A DNA stretch of 64,000 bases from Stratiolaelaps scimitus (lineage: Eukaryota > Arthropoda > Arachnida > Mesostigmata > Laelapidae), in contig JABWDB010000008.1 of NCBI GenBank assembly GCA_019614645.1, forward strand, positions 7,564,001-7,628,000. The letters run 5' to 3'. Below the pieces are notes generated by a model, which was not told the origin of the DNA, searched no databases, and worked only from the letters and a program-made list of their open reading frames with translations. A program made the translations under genes and the position numbers. Shown here one piece after another: positions 44,745-57,750 of the stretch. Numbering within the stretch: position 1 is the first letter of the stretch; each line of letters begins with the position of its first letter.

Positions 44745-46430
44745 TGGGACCATGTAGGACCCATAGGATAGGTCTCATGTGCTCCGATACGCACGAAATA
44801 ATAAATAACGTTGAGAGATAATTAGATAATCCATCCAGTGGCATTAATATCACTATTATTATTGTTATAATGATTTAGGAAAAGTTTGACCGAGCGAGAA
44901 CAAACACGAGCGGCTTGCCCAGGGGGAACTGTCTAGCTAAATGAATCGATGCATTAAACACCAATATTGCATTTATCAATGGCAAGATGTTAATAACATC
45001 CAGTGTAACATACAGTTGCCGGTGGGGACAGCAATAATATAATGTAACACATTTTACTAGCTCGGAACATAAAGCATAATAATATTTAGGGGGGGGTGGA
45101 AATATGTTTTGTCGCATTTTTTGTCATTTAAACTTTGCTGCTCTGGAAAAGTGCTGGATGATAAGGCCCATCTTCTAAATTAATACACAACGTAATCGTA
45201 GCTGTCAATTCTGGGCCGTTCTAACTCAAGTCGAGTGTATACATATCGATGTTCTTCTTAGCATTTTGGAATCACGATGTTATCATCTTGATGTTGCCTT
45301 CCTGCGATTGGAAAGAAGTTTTTTTTTGTCATGTAGCAAAAGCTCGCGATTCAGACATGGCATATTAAAGTTGTCACATCACCTTGCTTCAGTTTCGATA
45401 CATGTTAGCTAATGAATTAGACGTCCGGACAACTTTACTTTTCAATATCGGTATTTGTTCTCAATCCCCGACGTAGGCAATACAAAACCACTATTGCACA
45501 CAAAGTAGGATTTTTGCTGCGGATAATGACATTCTGGGTCAGATACGTAAGGTAAGGCTTAGCTGATTTTTGTTCAAATTGAATTGAGTTCTTAATATCA
45601 ACGATCACATATGACTAGTGTAGATATCATGTCACTCACTTCATACTCGTCACATATGATAAATATATTGTGTATCCGAAATTGGTTGTTCCCGCAAAAT
45701 TCCAATTGGCCCCTCCGCGCTGGAGCAGAACCGAGCTAAGGGATTTCAGCCTCCACAAAACAATCGAAAGTCAATCTTAAAAGAGCACGTTATATTATTA
45801 AAATCAATCTCATTGGCTGGTTATAAGCAACTATGTCATGTTTTCTTGTCGCTAGACGACCCACAAAAGATGAAGGGTGTCAGCTATTTCCTCTATCAGA
45901 ACAAAACGTGACCGTAAACCGAACCTCTACAAATTTTATTATACCCAGTATGATGGGTCGACAGCCTAATCCTGCTCTTTCTATGTTTCTCATAGCGAGC
46001 TGCTTTTAGCCCAGCAGTTTGCCAGTAGACCTTCACGAAGAGTAAGAGTCTATTGAATTTGTATCGTCAACGCGAATACATGAAACAGTTACAAGTTACA
46101 AAGGAACGAAACTTGAAATTGAGGCCACGCTACCCACCGCCTGGCCAGATTTTGCTCTTATAATAGAGTTTGTTGCTTGCTTCATTCCTGCCAGTGCAAC
46201 TTGATTACCTAATGCGGCGGTAAACGTATCATACACACATACAGATACATATATTCAGTTCATGTCTCGAGCTGCCGTTATCAGTGTCTGTCGACGACAC
46301 CCTGTGGCGAAAGGCGGGCAGCATGACCGAGCAGGAAACCCATGTTGGCCACTGTGTGAAGAGGCTCAGATAGCAAACACACCGCGTCCGCAGCTCGTCT
46401 ATGATCAAGGCCATATCATGGATCGAACTC
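44745..46430. other. Probable intron
   Basis: The stretch lies between two minus-strand exon candidates. It is AT-rich, with a degenerate SINE A-like tail at about 45545-45600 (AAGGTAAGGCTTAGCTGATTT...GAGTTCTTAA). No other structure is seen. Confidence 0.35.
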
Positions 46431-46432
46431 AC

Positions 46433-46696
46433 GCTGTTTGGATATTCTGATCTTGTCCTCATCATCGGTACTGTGCTCTGTCGGCTCCATTTATAAGCAG
46501 CTTTCATTTCTGCTTGCAATGCGCGTGTGTCGGTCGATCTTCCATGACACTGCTCTAGAAGGGCGGCAGGGAGGCACGCTTGAAATTTAACCCGGATGAA
46601 GGCCCGCATACAGCTGGGAGACCTAAACCACGCATTGAGCTGCAGGAACATTTCATTGTGCGTCCATTCTTTTTTTCTTCCTAATGCTACCTCCAT
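46433..46696 (-). CDS. Candidate first coding exon, 88 codons
   Basis: An ATG at 46696-46694 opens a frame of exactly 88 codons to a consensus donor ACAGC/GTGAGT (intron from 46432), in phase 0. The peptide reads MEVALGRKKEWTHNEMFLQ, then has several cysteines (SPSC, FQAC, EQC) and a helical RALQAEMKAAYKWSRQ. It has no signal peptide. An in-frame stop lies seven codons upstream of the ATG, and no good acceptor lies between, which favours a start exon. The frame would continue past the donor to 46229 if unspliced. No family recognised; confidence rests on frame length plus donor. Confidence 0.4.
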
Positions 46697-46699
46697 ATG

Positions 46700-49600
46700 G
46701 AACAATCGCTTAGGCTTGGCTTAGTTAGCCAATGTTTTAACGTTATAGATGTTAAAACAATATGCCAATTTTTTAACGATAGAGTAAAATTAATATTTCA
46801 TATATGATATTTGTAAATTATGTGGTCTATGTTGCATAATCGGAATGACTGAGGTGCATCGATTCGGGATCATACTCTAATTCTATTTTAATTGCTAGCT
46901 CTAGTATAATTGCTATTTTCTCACTCAAAACACTACTGAAGTGGTCGAAATGTTGGCAGTCTACAGGGTGTTTTTTGGCAGAAATTAAGTACAAAGTTAT
47001 CTCAGTTTTGCGAAAAAGCATACATTTTGTACTTATGAACAAAATTGTATGAACTATACTCTTAAGTAGAGATAGCAGACACTACAAGCTGACGAAGGTG
47101 AAAATAAGTTGACTTATTGTTAGAAATCAATTTTTAATATTTATCCGTACTCCATATGACCATAGTTCGAAGCCACTCGAGTGAGAATAAACAGCCGAGC
47201 ATAGGGACTAATGCACATAGTTTTTACCTGCCTTTCTGATGATTGGTTAATGTTTACCTGTATTGAAAGATCAAGGGACAGTTTCCTGAACACATCCTTG
47301 TTGCTCTCGTCATTATCGTCTGTATCTCTCCGTCCGTCGTTGATGGTATTTTTAAATCAACACGACCACCCTCTTTACAAGAGCCACTAGGCCGCCGGCG
47401 CTTGGTGATCCAGAAGCGTCCGTTGTCCATTAGGCATTAGTCTGTGCTAAGCAAGCACAAAACATAAAACTAGCAAGAGAGAGAGAGAGAGACCTTCCGA
47501 AAGACGAATCTAGCTCCAACCAAGATTGGATGAGTACAATGCATGCATTTTTCTTGTTTATGCTATTAGGCATGGGATATATATATATATATATATATAC
47601 ATTTTGTGAATAGTGTAGTTATATGGCAGTCATATATATAGTCGTCTATACACTTACGTACACAAGGGCCCTGCGACAGAGGATCTTCAAAATCGGAGGC
47701 GCGCAAGAAGTCGCCATACATTATTGCCCTCATGCACGATGCCGGCTTCGAGTCTGACTTGGACAAACAATCTATTGACATGTTTGAATATATTCATATA
47801 ATGTACGGACATTTGTGTAACGTAGCCTATAACCATCTGCTACGTTGGTTTCATGGTAGAGCAGGTTGATCTGAAGAGAGGCACCGCCATGCATCCGCCA
47901 CCCGTTCAGGAGCAGCGTGAGTTCCGTGAGTTCAGGACAGAGCGAGCTAGCTAGAGAGAGAGAGAGAGAGACTGTCGTCAAGATTGCGGTTCGACGAAAT
48001 AGGGGTGATCAATGCCGTGTACAACCCTGAAGGGGGAGAGAGATGAAGGTAGAACGTATAGCAATAGACAGATAAACAACATGAGGATGGGTCCGATCGA
48101 CTACAATGGGATGAGACCAATGGATTTACTGTAGTGTGCAGGTTCTGGGACCATGTGCGCTGGCCCGGCGACAAAGTTGTGGTTAGATGTATTGTCACTC
48201 GTATTTGCTGCTTGGGCTATTCGTCGCGCGGTTGTTGATCAAACAGGTATGATGTCCGCCGGAGCGGAAGGTTTGACGAGACAGATCGTCGACGGATGCT
48301 GCTCGCCGGCAACTATACCATCACTATCCTGAATTTAGGACTGACTGCCAGGAATCGTTGGCCGTGACGTATCAAGGATGTATGACAGCGAAATAAGTGG
48401 AAAATAAGTCTACCTTTAGTTATCGCACAATACAACTGAGCAAAAAATCAGTTCATTTGCAGCTAACCAAACAGTATTAGATAAATAAAGCTGACCACGG
48501 TGTTGTTTCATTAATGCATTTTTCTCCTATTTAATAATCTTTTTTTTATATAATATAATATATATATATATACATATAATATAATAATAATTTAAATCTC
48601 TACCCAAAGCGAAGAAATCAAGAATCCATTGTTTAAAAACGGGTCACGTCGAACGTCGAACAACGATTATCACCTTTCAGAATCAGCCCTTTCTGGAGTT
48701 AAGTCGAGATCAAGACAAAAGTTAAAGCACTTCGAGGCGAACGAGTAATTCAACTTCGTTTGATCACAAATTATCTATTATATAACTTTAACTAAACGCG
48801 ACATATCACTATCGAAACCTTTGAAAGCGCTATGGCGAACATAGATATGACTCCATTTGATTGTAATTTTGGGTGACACCTCACGAATTGTTTACTATAT
48901 CATGTCCTTTTTTCTTGGCACCAGCCTGCTATGCTTAAAAGCGACGATCTCAGATGTCGTCTCCACGATGTACCTCTGATCATCTTCATATTCATTGTTT
49001 GCTTGTACCTGCGACACCACCAGATAACGCTTGACGTGGCGGAACCTCAAATTGAAATCTCTTACTTACGATCACTGGCACTGGCTCGGTTGCCGGTTAT
49101 CGGCTGACGCACCGCATCGGCCCTGGCGCGGATATACCTCGCTGTCGAGTCGTGTACATCGAACTGACGACACCAACCAAAGTAACAGAAACATTATTAG
49201 GAGCGTCGCTCGCTGCGCGGGTGTCTTCTATACTATGCCAACTTGTTAATATCACTTCGAGAAACGATAGAGACGAACCACGTTCAGCATATGGCCGATG
49301 TCGGACGATGGCCGGCGGCATTAAAGGCCGTCACCGCCAGCGCGAGAGCAAGTCACAACTCGATGAAGATATCACAGAGGGGGAATACAACGCGACAGCC
49401 TGATGCGCTATACGAATTCACTCATTGTCTGTTCGTTCACTTCACACGTGTGAACGCTTCGCGCTGTACTATTCATCAACGTCAGATAGGTCGAAACGGA
49501 AAAGTCCCTCATAGATCTATAATAAGACATCACATGAATAGCGTCATGTGTCGGACCACTGCACATATGTCGTATGCCAATTGTATCGTGTGCGGGTATG

Positions 49601-50065
49601 GATGATACGTGCACACATATATACTGTCGGTGACTTGAATGAATCCTCCGGCTCGCCAAGATACGTGGGGGACCGCTCGAATAGTTTCACATGATGATAC
49701 ACCAGCGGCGGACTTCGGAGACTTGAACAGATTCACATTTTTGAGATCATAAACGTAGCAGAGGAACTACAATCATGCTACATGTCTGTAAACGGAATTC
49801 TGTGACAGTCATGAAATAACCACACGCACACACACACACAAAGCTGAATTTTCAATTCCAGGCTCGCTGTGCAGGAGGTGTTAGATTAATTCAAGTTGCC
49901 CTGCCATCTGGTCTTGATAGACCTATAAAAATGGCCACTAGAAATGTGCTAAAAACTGATAAAAAACGCTACCATTCAGTAGCAATCCTAGTACATGATG
50001 TAACCTGCATAACGAGCTCGGCACTCAATTATTATTTATGGGGGAACAGAGTGAGCGGCATTTTT
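46700..50065. other. Probable intergenic or intronic DNA with microsatellites
   Basis: The stretch contains an inverted repeat TAAGTACAAA/TTTGTACTTA around 46985-47036, (GA)n at 47475-47493 and 47953-47970, (TA)n at 47577-47599, 48547-48572, and (CA)n at 49825-49841. Overlapping frames at 49031-49736 on both strands are unsupported. Confidence 0.4.
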
Positions 50066-50067
50066 AC

Positions 50068-50276
50068 CAAAGTAGCATTCTGGCCCTCGGAACCTCTGAA
50101 AATCGTTGGATGTCGTGTTCATTAAGTCCAGCCATTTCCAACTCGTGCGTTCATCGAATAATTTTAGAACACGCAAATTTCGTCTGATGTCGTATATTGG
50201 CATGAAGGAACGTGCGGTGCACGTCTCAACTAAACGCAAGTCAAGTTGATTATAGGAACCGAAATCACAACTAATT
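50068..50276 (-). CDS. Internal exon of an unidentified protein
   Basis: An acceptor AATCTACTCAG (AG at 50278-50277) opens 69 codons that reach the donor CTTTG/GTAAAAATG (intron from 50067). The exon is 209 bases with split codons at both ends. The peptide is ISCDFGSYNQLDLRLVETC, then FMPIYDIRRNLRVLKLFDE, TSWKWLDLMNTTSNDFQRF and GPECYF. It has three cysteines, one NTT sequon and no strong hydrophobic segment, so an extracellular or cytosolic globular domain is possible. I do not recognise the family. It lies downstream of 50547-50802 on the same strand, but that exon seems to end in a stop, so they may belong to different genes. Confidence 0.45.
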
Positions 50277-50546
50277 CTGAGTAGATTCGGCATAACGCAA
50301 TACATGCGTACATATTGGTAGGGTTTGTACACAATAAGATATTGTATACACATACAGGCAACTGGGTTTCTAGGAGAGTGCACCAACTCTTCTCTAACAT
50401 GTGATCATGCCCTCTGTCCTGATTAGGTTAGGTCGCCCTTTCAGCACATCTTGAGAAATCCATTATCGGTTTCTTGGCCAATTTCGACACAACAGTAGGA
50501 TTTCACATAACGCGCTTTAACAGTGTGAGGGAATTGACTGACTCTG

Positions 50547-50802
50547 TTAGCTTGTCCGCCACTCTGCCCGTGTCATTATATATTGAGGCCTGCTGCGCTC
50601 TTTGGGTCTGAGCGTTTTAGTGCTTCCCGTCGGGGGCGGCTCCTGTTGCAAAAAAAGATTTTCCAACGATTTTCCAGTTTCTTCGAACGGAAACGTTAGC
50701 CTTGTTCCGACTGGATCATTTGTTTGCGCGTTCAATTCGTTCAGTTTATAAACTAGCAAGTCCCAGCCACGAGCAAAAAGCAGTTCCATCGAACAGTAGA
50801 TG
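50547..50802 (-). CDS. Candidate terminal exon
   Basis: An acceptor-like AGTACTCCTTAG is followed by a frame open to a TAA at 50549-50547 (85 codons). The peptide is KDIYCSMELLFARGWDLLVYK with a following NELNAQTNDPVGTRLTFPFEE, then a proline-rich LQQEPPPTGSTKTLRPKER tail. It has no membrane span. No donor is apparent inside, so a last exon is the simplest reading. No AATAAA is seen close by on this strand. Not recognised. Confidence 0.35.
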
Positions 50803-50930
50803 TCCTTTCTAAGGAGTACTGAATTTATCTTTCATTGGGATGAGTCAACCGGCGGACGAATATTGAGGCCTGACATATTTCCTCTCATGAATTAACACTT
50901 TGTGAAACTTCCAAATGCTAGTTTTCATTT

Positions 50931-50934
<4 letters not shown>

Positions 50935-50968
<34 letters not shown>
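50935..50968. repeat. (TA)n microsatellite
   Basis: About seventeen uninterrupted TA units between unrelated non-coding sequences. Confidence 0.9.
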
Positions 50969-50971
<3 letters not shown>

Positions 50972-51172
50972 TATTTAAATCGTTCTCTTGTGATCGTGAT
51001 ACGTGTAATATTAGTTATTGTATATAGTCATGAGAAACTTCGATTACCTTAGCTGACTTAGGTACGACTGCACTACTGACAGTTCAAGTTCTTGTCGTTA
51101 CGCGTGTGAAAAATGTCTGCCGTTGTGTGGTCTAGCTTATGGTCTAGGTTGCGAATCCGAGCAATCGAATAG

Positions 51173-51477
51173 TTTAGTCGTAGTAGTACTACGATCTATG
51201 TCCACGTGCATAGGGAACATCGCCGTTCGATGCCCGAATCGATTCATGCGAGGGCACGTTCGAAAGGAGAGCCAGTAGATTCACATGAACGTGCCATACG
51301 GGAGCGGCTGTTCTTTATGAGTAAACATCTACATCAATGGCTACCCGCAGTCACTCGGGCCGGACGGATAGGTTTCCGCTGTTCATTCGTCGTCCAAGAT
51401 ATTCGTGTTAACGAATCGAATGTTACGCCTGATAATAGTTCGAACATCATCGTCGTCATCGTCGAGAGGGACCAACC
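51173..51477 (+). CDS. Candidate internal exon, unidentified
   Basis: The frame is open from 51173 to a consensus donor CAACC/GTGAGAAT at 51478; possible acceptor AGs occur among the TAG repeats at 51170-51186. The peptide begins with a basic stretch (HREHRRSMPESIHARARSK), then ERLFFMSKHLHQWLPAVTR, GRIGFRCSFVVQDIRVNES, and ends NSSNIIVVIVERDQ. Two sequons (NES, NSS) and beta-strand-like repeats suggest an extracellular domain. It runs on the plus strand, opposite to the exon candidates on both sides. Not recognised. Confidence 0.35.
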
Positions 51478-51479
51478 GT

Positions 51480-54400
51480 GAGAATTGTTTTAGCGTCAGT
51501 GCCGTAACTCGTCTCTAAAGGGGCCAAGTGTTGGAAAGGAAAAGGAAGATTGGTTTGTCGCTTCTGACTCAGTGAAACGGAGGAACAAAATCGACTTGAA
51601 ATTGATGCAGCTCATATTTAGGTCTGGTATACAAATGCGTAGCGTCTCATTTGTGTCGCTTTTTTACAGCTAAACTATACAATATTACAGCGTCAGTTGG
51701 CGATGACTATGGCACTATGTCATGTGCTCTGAACGACATACGTTCCTAGGGGTTCGATATTCTACACCCAGCATTAGTGGGTCAGCTTGTTGTGCTCCTA
51801 GATCTATTGGGAACATTTTACCAAAGCATATAGCCAAGAAAGCGTTGTGTGAAAGGTCTATTCCCATGAAGAGCTTGTCACTGGTGCATCGATTATAGCG
51901 AATAGTCAAAAACGTATTTCACATGTGTATATAAATAGTACAGTATATTGTACACGTTGTCGCTAAATAAACGCCGTATTATATCTGTTACAATCCACCT
52001 TTGAGTAAAGTGTGCGTGTATTTGCTTGCTTCCCGAACTGTCCTTATATATAACACATTGGGCCTTTTTCCGAAAGGTGCCCACGGCACTGTGCTCAATC
52101 GAGAGAAAAATCCGTTCTCCCCTATCGGGGTCTCCGCCAATTCCCTACTTGACAACGTCTAAAAAGAGTTCGCCACCGTTCTGCTACCGTTAAGTTGTCC
52201 TGACAGTTCAGACAGCCGACTTCCGGCAACGAGGACTTGACCTTTGACTCATTGAAGGTCTTGACAGAGGAAAACTGCGACGACTTATAGCATTTCCTTC
52301 ACTGTCAGCTTTTCTTCTTCTTATTTTGTTATCATGATTGGTTGCTACCCTTCCAGCAAAAGTGATGTCCCTTCCTTTTGCTGGTTGTCCTTGGGGCACG
52401 GTCAACCGTTGGGTACTGCCTCTGTCAAGGCAAGACCGCCGTCTGGCCGAGACGTTTTCAACGTCGATACAGAACTGGTGACACAGAAAGCCTGTTTCCG
52501 GTTCTGAATCAAACAGATTCAACGAATCCAGTGCCGTTCGTACTCAGGCGTTCCTTGAATGACGACGGTGGTGCGGGTAAACGGATGGAATACAGTTCGT
52601 ATCATTGTTATTCATTGCGGACATTGTGTCCTATCCACACAGGAGTGGGCACAGACCCCTGCCATTTATTTTGAAGCGTCCGCTCGCAGACGTCCATACG
52701 ATGACATGCGCAAGTGGTTTGCCTGTCAGATAACAGCGACCTTCAATGTTAGGTAGGGGTATCGTTAGAGAGCATCGAATTTTATGTCCTACTTCCTGAT
52801 CGTTATCCTATACGACATACAGTGCATATGGCATATATTATGATCTAGTGATTTGTTCAAGTGCAGGAAATGGCAACAAGTATTTCTGTAGACCTTGGTA
52901 GCAATTCGACCGAGTGGTACTGAGGCTTGCAATAGAATCAAGATATTATAGCTGAGGGTTAAACCGAAAAAAAAATAGAGAACAAAAATGCGGTTTCGTA
53001 GAAATCTGTATAAACCTCTATAAATTCCCCGTAACAGTCGCCAGTGGCAGTGAACACACGGTAACTTCTAGGCCATATGAGCAAGGCTGCTGCTCGAGGA
53101 TCCACGAAGGCCGAGTGCTCCACTGTCGTGCATCTGATGCACAGCAGCTATTGGATCTATGAAAATTTGATAGACAACACAGCCGAACTAAGCCCTCCGC
53201 CTCTCAACCGTTTGGCCTCAGTCATGATGATGCAATTGTTTCCAAAGCTTTCAGCGTTGTTTTTTCGCACGTTTTGGGAATAATTCATAGCTTTTCGCCG
53301 TTCTCGAAGCTGAATTTAGCCAAAGTCGAAAATGCTCCGCTATTGACATAATTATACTAAGATCCGTATTGATTGGTCGCACATTGCGCATGCAAACGAA
53401 CAAGGGAAAGCATGCCACAGTTGCAGACACGCTCGGCGGCGTGTATTTTTTTTGGGGATTACGGGAATCCATGATGCACATACGTGTTGGACGGTCCATA
53501 CCAACACAACTGTGTGGGACTCACAAAGGCCGCACTAAACCCGCGTACCTCTCCCCAGATGGCTCGGAAAGCTTGCAGCATTACTTCGACTGTTCCATCC
53601 ATACAGTCCTACAATTGGCCACTGGGTGAGGGGTCAGACTCAGCAGAGCCGAACCGTTCTGATTTTTTGTTTGTCTGATTCGTGCAAAGCCGCCAGATTT
53701 TCAAAACGCCGTCTGCAGTAACGGTTGCGTTGCACATTTGCATTTAAAGGGGTCCGAAGGCAGTGGCGTGGACGTTCAATGTTGGCTGAGAGTCAGCCTG
53801 AAAAATTTCGTTAGTAATGGTTGTGTTGTTCTCAAAACGACCTTTGTTTCGTGAAATTCGACGTCTCTGCTTGAATCAACTTCTCCCCCGCCCCGTCTCA
53901 CAACTGCCTTGATCCCGGGAGGTTCCATTAGCCCCCAACTACATTTTGCACGCGTGGGTTAGGTCAGAAAGCGCTATCCACAATCAGTAGCTCACCAACA
54001 ACTCGTCCCTGCGATTTGAGGGACAAGCCTGTACAAACGACGGAGCGTATGAGGGGCAAGCTATGCATTTACGAATTCATCCAAGCGGGCGCTCTGCCGC
54101 CCCCTTCGTCGAGAGTTCTCTTCATTGTTCAATTACGCCCGCTGCTTGCTACGACCCGCCAGTAGGTGCGCGGGCTGGTGATTATCATTAAGACCCGTAC
54201 GTCATTTCCCCACCACTGCTGCTGCTGCTGCTGAGGCCATAGTGTCCAGCTGTGGCCACCGCCTTTTTGCGCCACGACGCTGCGATGGCCCCGAGTGCTC
54301 CAACTCGGGCTATTCATCCGATTGCTGCGATTTCCGCGAAGGAAACTGTACATCCCAAAGGTACATTGCGGAGCTGTGGCGCTAACTCGCTCACGTGTGC

Positions 54401-54580
54401 GTTTGTCCGACCGTTCTTATTTCCGCAGGGGCTTGCACAGTTGTGTAGCACGACCAGTTTGTGTAATGCGTTTGATAGCCAGGCAACTCGTGGATGAAAC
54501 GGTCTAAATGGCAAGCCGGTAACCCCTAACGCAGAAGGCAAAGGCTGATGTCTGTGGTGGGTGCGAATTCAGAGCCATCA
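51480..54580. other. Mostly non-coding
   Basis: Frames at 51715-52084 and 53251-53499 (minus) and 52378-52674 (plus) look partly protein-like but lack paired splice sites. A SINE B fragment lies at 53722-53816 and a (CTG)6 run at 54216-54233. Confidence 0.35.
53722..53816 (+). repeat. SINE family B, internally deleted copy
   Basis: CGTTGCACATTTGCATTTAAAGGGG is followed directly by GTCCGAAGGCAGTGGCGTGGACGTTCAATGTTGGCTGAGAGTCAGCCTGAAAA. The order matches the copy at 43657-43800, with part of the body lost and no tRNA head. Confidence 0.7.
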
Positions 54581-54583
54581 TAC

Positions 54584-54742
54584 CAGTCGTCGCGTTAATT
54601 GCGTTTCTCCACGTAATCCCGCTGTTCGGGCTCATCAGTGTGAAGTAAGAAGATTCAGCTCCTTTTGTGAATCGCCTGCTTCGGCCATTTACTATAAATT
54701 CAAAGGGTAATAGATAGGATAGGGCACATAAGGAAGTTATTG
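54584..54742 (-). CDS. Candidate internal exon
   Basis: A pyrimidine-rich acceptor TTGCCTTAACAG (AG at 54744-54743) opens 53 codons to the donor CGACTG/GTATGATGG (intron from 54583). The exon is 159 bases, phase 1 at both ends. The peptide begins with a hydrophobic ITSLCALSYLLPFEFIVNG, then RRFTKGAESSYFTLMSPN and GITWRNAINATT with an NAT sequon. The frame is open well beyond both ends (54504-54803), so the boundaries are tentative. It lies on the same strand as 55344-55603 and may be the next exon; the phases do not forbid an intervening exon. Confidence 0.35.
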
Positions 54743-55343
54743 CTGTTAAGGCAAACGGTCGTGGGTCGAAGTCAACAGACCGACGAGACATAGCCATAGC
54801 CACGTAGTGTCACGGTTTCCTGGTGTTCGTTCATATACCTTCCCGGAATCTCGAGACCAGGTGCGCGGTTTGTATTCCTTGGGGCTGTTTATTGCTCCCT
54901 CAGGGCCTGAGGTGCATTTGCGCGCTGCAACAATTACATAAGAGTCAATTAAACACGAGAGAGTAAAGAATTCGCCATGACTTCTCCCGGCGCCTGCTAT
55001 GCGGAATGTTCTCGGTCTAAGGAGTTAGCAGAGACAAGCAGAATACGGCTAATGCCACTGTCAATACATGCGGGTACGTGGGGCCGTGACTGAACCCGTT
55101 TACTTCGCCAATTAGCAATCTAAGCCATGTTCTATAGATTGTCACCAGCTCTCGGGCTCATTCTCAGCGAACACGGTATTGCTTCCGCAATAGGATTATG
55201 TCTTTCCGTTACTATACAGTGATAGTTTCTCCACAGACTCTCGCTATCTGCTGTTGTCGTTATTTTGAATAACCATATTAAAGGTCGAGAGCGTTCCAAG
55301 TTCTTGTTTATCTAGTTCCTGCGTCGTACGCCAGTCAACTGAC

Positions 55344-55603
55344 TTTCAAGAACCACAGAAGAGTTTCGTTCTGGTTCTTTTCCGTAACTATGCGCCTTTC
55401 TGGGTCTACCGTCTGCGCGCGAATAGATTCAATATTCAGACGCGCTACAATACGAAGACAAGAAGACAAGATTTCCCTAGTGACGAGGTTTCCAACGTCG
55501 TCAGGACGTTGTCGTGACACCGTCTGGAACAAGGAACTCGGCGATGCGTCTCTAAAGGTTGCCACCGAAACGACATTAACATTTCGAGCTACGCTCCATA
55601 CCA
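55344..55603 (-). CDS. Candidate internal exon
   Basis: An acceptor GCACACACAG (AG at 55605-55604) opens 86 codons that reach a donor TTGAAA/GTCAGT (intron from 55343). The peptide is VWSVARNVNVVSVATFRDA, SPSSLFQTVSRQRPDDVGN, LVTREILSSCLRIVARLNI, then DPERRIVTEKNQNETLLWF. It looks like a soluble alpha-helical domain with one sequon near the end. The complementary plus strand is also open (55390-55620), which lowers confidence. Not recognised. It lies upstream of 54584-54742 on the same strand. Confidence 0.4.
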
Positions 55604-55609
55604 CTGTGT

Positions 55610-57330
55610 GTGCAGTCTAGCCTATACCGACGTAAGACGCCGCATTATCCTCACAATCCGAATACAATGCGTAGACACACAAAGCAGTGAAAAGTCAGCG
55701 AGACATGGCATGGAAACAACTCGTTATTGCCCATATACACAGCACTATCGCTGCCAGTGGACACGTTGAATCGTTTAATGAAGCAGCGATTATTGATCAT
55801 GATTGTGCGTCTGTAAAATATACAAAAAAAACGAAACAGCTCTGCTGGAACACTCGGGTCGGATATGGTTCGAGCGCCATGCTTGTCGACTCAAACACCC
55901 TCAGACAATCGGACACCAGCAAACAATAGCCAGATCACCAGGAGCCAGTCGACGGATAGGCTACTTCACAACGCACTAGAGAGGACATAGCACCAATAAT
56001 GACATAGCTATTATACTTAAACCGGACGAACGCACACATGGGTGATGCTCCGTGGTGGAGACAAGGTGTCGACGTCCAAGCGTCTCAACGCCCAGCGCAT
56101 CCTCTGCCGTCGACGGTCCAACAGTCAACAAGATGATTAGCGGAGAGGGATCACATGGTCATCCACCCATGTGCGATGGCGCACATGTGTGCTGTAAGTG
56201 GAGCGTGATGTACGAGTAGAATACACCTGAATGTCGACAGCTGAGATGTACGAACGAGTCAACCAACCCGGGTCATGAAACTCGGCCTGGATGTCCCGCT
56301 ACGATCTCCACACATCATCACGACCGTCGTGTGTCTCGAACTGGGATTCTAGACAAGCTCACTCTGAGAGTTTCTCCTGTTATTTATCAGCAGAGTGTAA
56401 CCTTTCCCGAACACTCCAGACGCCCTATCCTACGGAAGTAGATGAGATAGCTATGGGAGAGGGGATCTCCATTTGGGCGACACGTGGAGATGCCGAAACG
56501 TCTCACAAACGTTGTACGCGCATAGTCGACGCCGTACATGACAATTTCGATGAAATGTCCTATGACAATGTCTCGATGAGAAGCTAGAGATTGCAAATGT
56601 AGCATACAGTCGTTGTTGTTGTTGTTTTTGAAAACCCTATGAAACACCTAGTAGGTGTTTTAGTGAATGTAAAAACTGAACGAGACGTGTACGATTTCGC
56701 GATAGATACAGACGCAGAATATCGCTCAAGCCATAGTAGGGTCCCGAGGCATACTTGGTCATGGGCAAATGGAGAGCGACGTCGAGATTCATGGTATCAC
56801 GACCTGAATGGACGCCAGGCCCGGAGACAAACGAAGCATGGGCCACATCAGGCGACCTGATGACAGCTCGAGCCGCCGGCGCCTTCCCAGTCAACGACAC
56901 CAGGAAGAATAATGGTTACCCCCCCCCCGCCCGTTAACTACTGTTCGGATCTCGGAACGATTTCGATAGTGCCCCAACGCACGTCGATCTGTCTTTGGTA
57001 GTGCCGGGGGCTGCTTTTAGGAGTTCGTTTCTGACACCGAGCTCATTAGTTGCGCCATTTCGTCACTAAGGTCAGGGGTTCTACTGGTTTTCTTCCAAAA
57101 CGTTGCCTATTGAGTATGTACACGCTCCACTGTTGAACTGCGGGCTCGAGATATGCAGATAAGTCGACATAAATAAACGCCCCTAGATTTAAGCGACCCT
57201 ATGAGCGAGTAAACAAGGCTAACGATTGAAAAACCAACCTTCCCTGGGTTCTTCAGAAAATACAGACATATATATATATATATTTATATAAAAAGGAGCA
57301 AAAGCAATTAGTAATTGGTTAATGTGGAGA
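55610..57330. other. Non-coding stretch
   Basis: Several frames on both strands (55687-55929, 56291-56937) lack splice support. There is a GTTGTTGTTGTT run at 56611-56625, a C-run at 56921-56930 and (TA)n at 57269-57283. Confidence 0.35.
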
Positions 57331-57333
57331 ACG

Positions 57334-57585
57334 TCAAGCGTTAGTTAAAATCGAGAAGATCCTGTGGGGGTTAAGCAACATTTGCCGTGCTCTAAGATAA
57401 CGCTTTCTGTACACTTCGTTTTTTTTATCAGCAAAAGATACTATTTTATTCGAAATACATGTAGAAAATCTACGTAGAAGGTAATTGTCGAAAGCGTCCG
57501 ACGCTGCTTCGTCTCTCATAGGGTTACTCAACTGTCCGTTATTTTTAGTTACTGTCGTTTGCAGCCACCAGTAATTAAAAACCAA
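57334..57585 (-). CDS. Exon 2 (terminal) of a two-exon candidate gene
   Basis: The frame is open for 83 codons to a TGA at 57336-57334. A possible acceptor GCGAG at 57590-57586 joins in phase 0 to the exon at 57751-57963. The peptide starts LVFNYWWLQTTVTKNNGQL, then PMRDEAASDAFDNYLLRRF, CISNKIVSFADKKNEVYRK and a basic RYLRARQMLLNPHRIF end. It has helix-like amphipathic character and no domain I can name. The acceptor lacks a strong pyrimidine tract, so the exact start is uncertain; other AGs nearby would shift the phase. Joined to exon 1 it would give a protein of about 154 residues. Confidence 0.35.
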   Translation of the reverse strand: MVFNYWWLQTTVTKNNGQLSNPMRDEAASDAFDNYLLRRFSTCISNKIVSFADKKNEVYRKRYLRARQMLLNPHRIFSILTNA

Positions 57586-57750
57586 CTCGCTTACTGGGTC
57601 TACTTAACTCGGAAACGGTTGATTATCATGATCCTGTAAACACTGACGCAGTACGATTCGAGATTGCCCCCCAGACGGTTATGGGACAGAGCGTCCAGGT
57701 TCAGAATGGTCTTCGGAAACAATAGCGTCAACGCAAATGAATGTCCTTAC

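Noticed and set aside
51715..52084. Two minus-strand frames with protein-like peptides and a TTTG/GTAAAA donor
   Set aside because: No acceptor with a pyrimidine tract upstream; the frames overlap and end in stops, so exon limits cannot be set.
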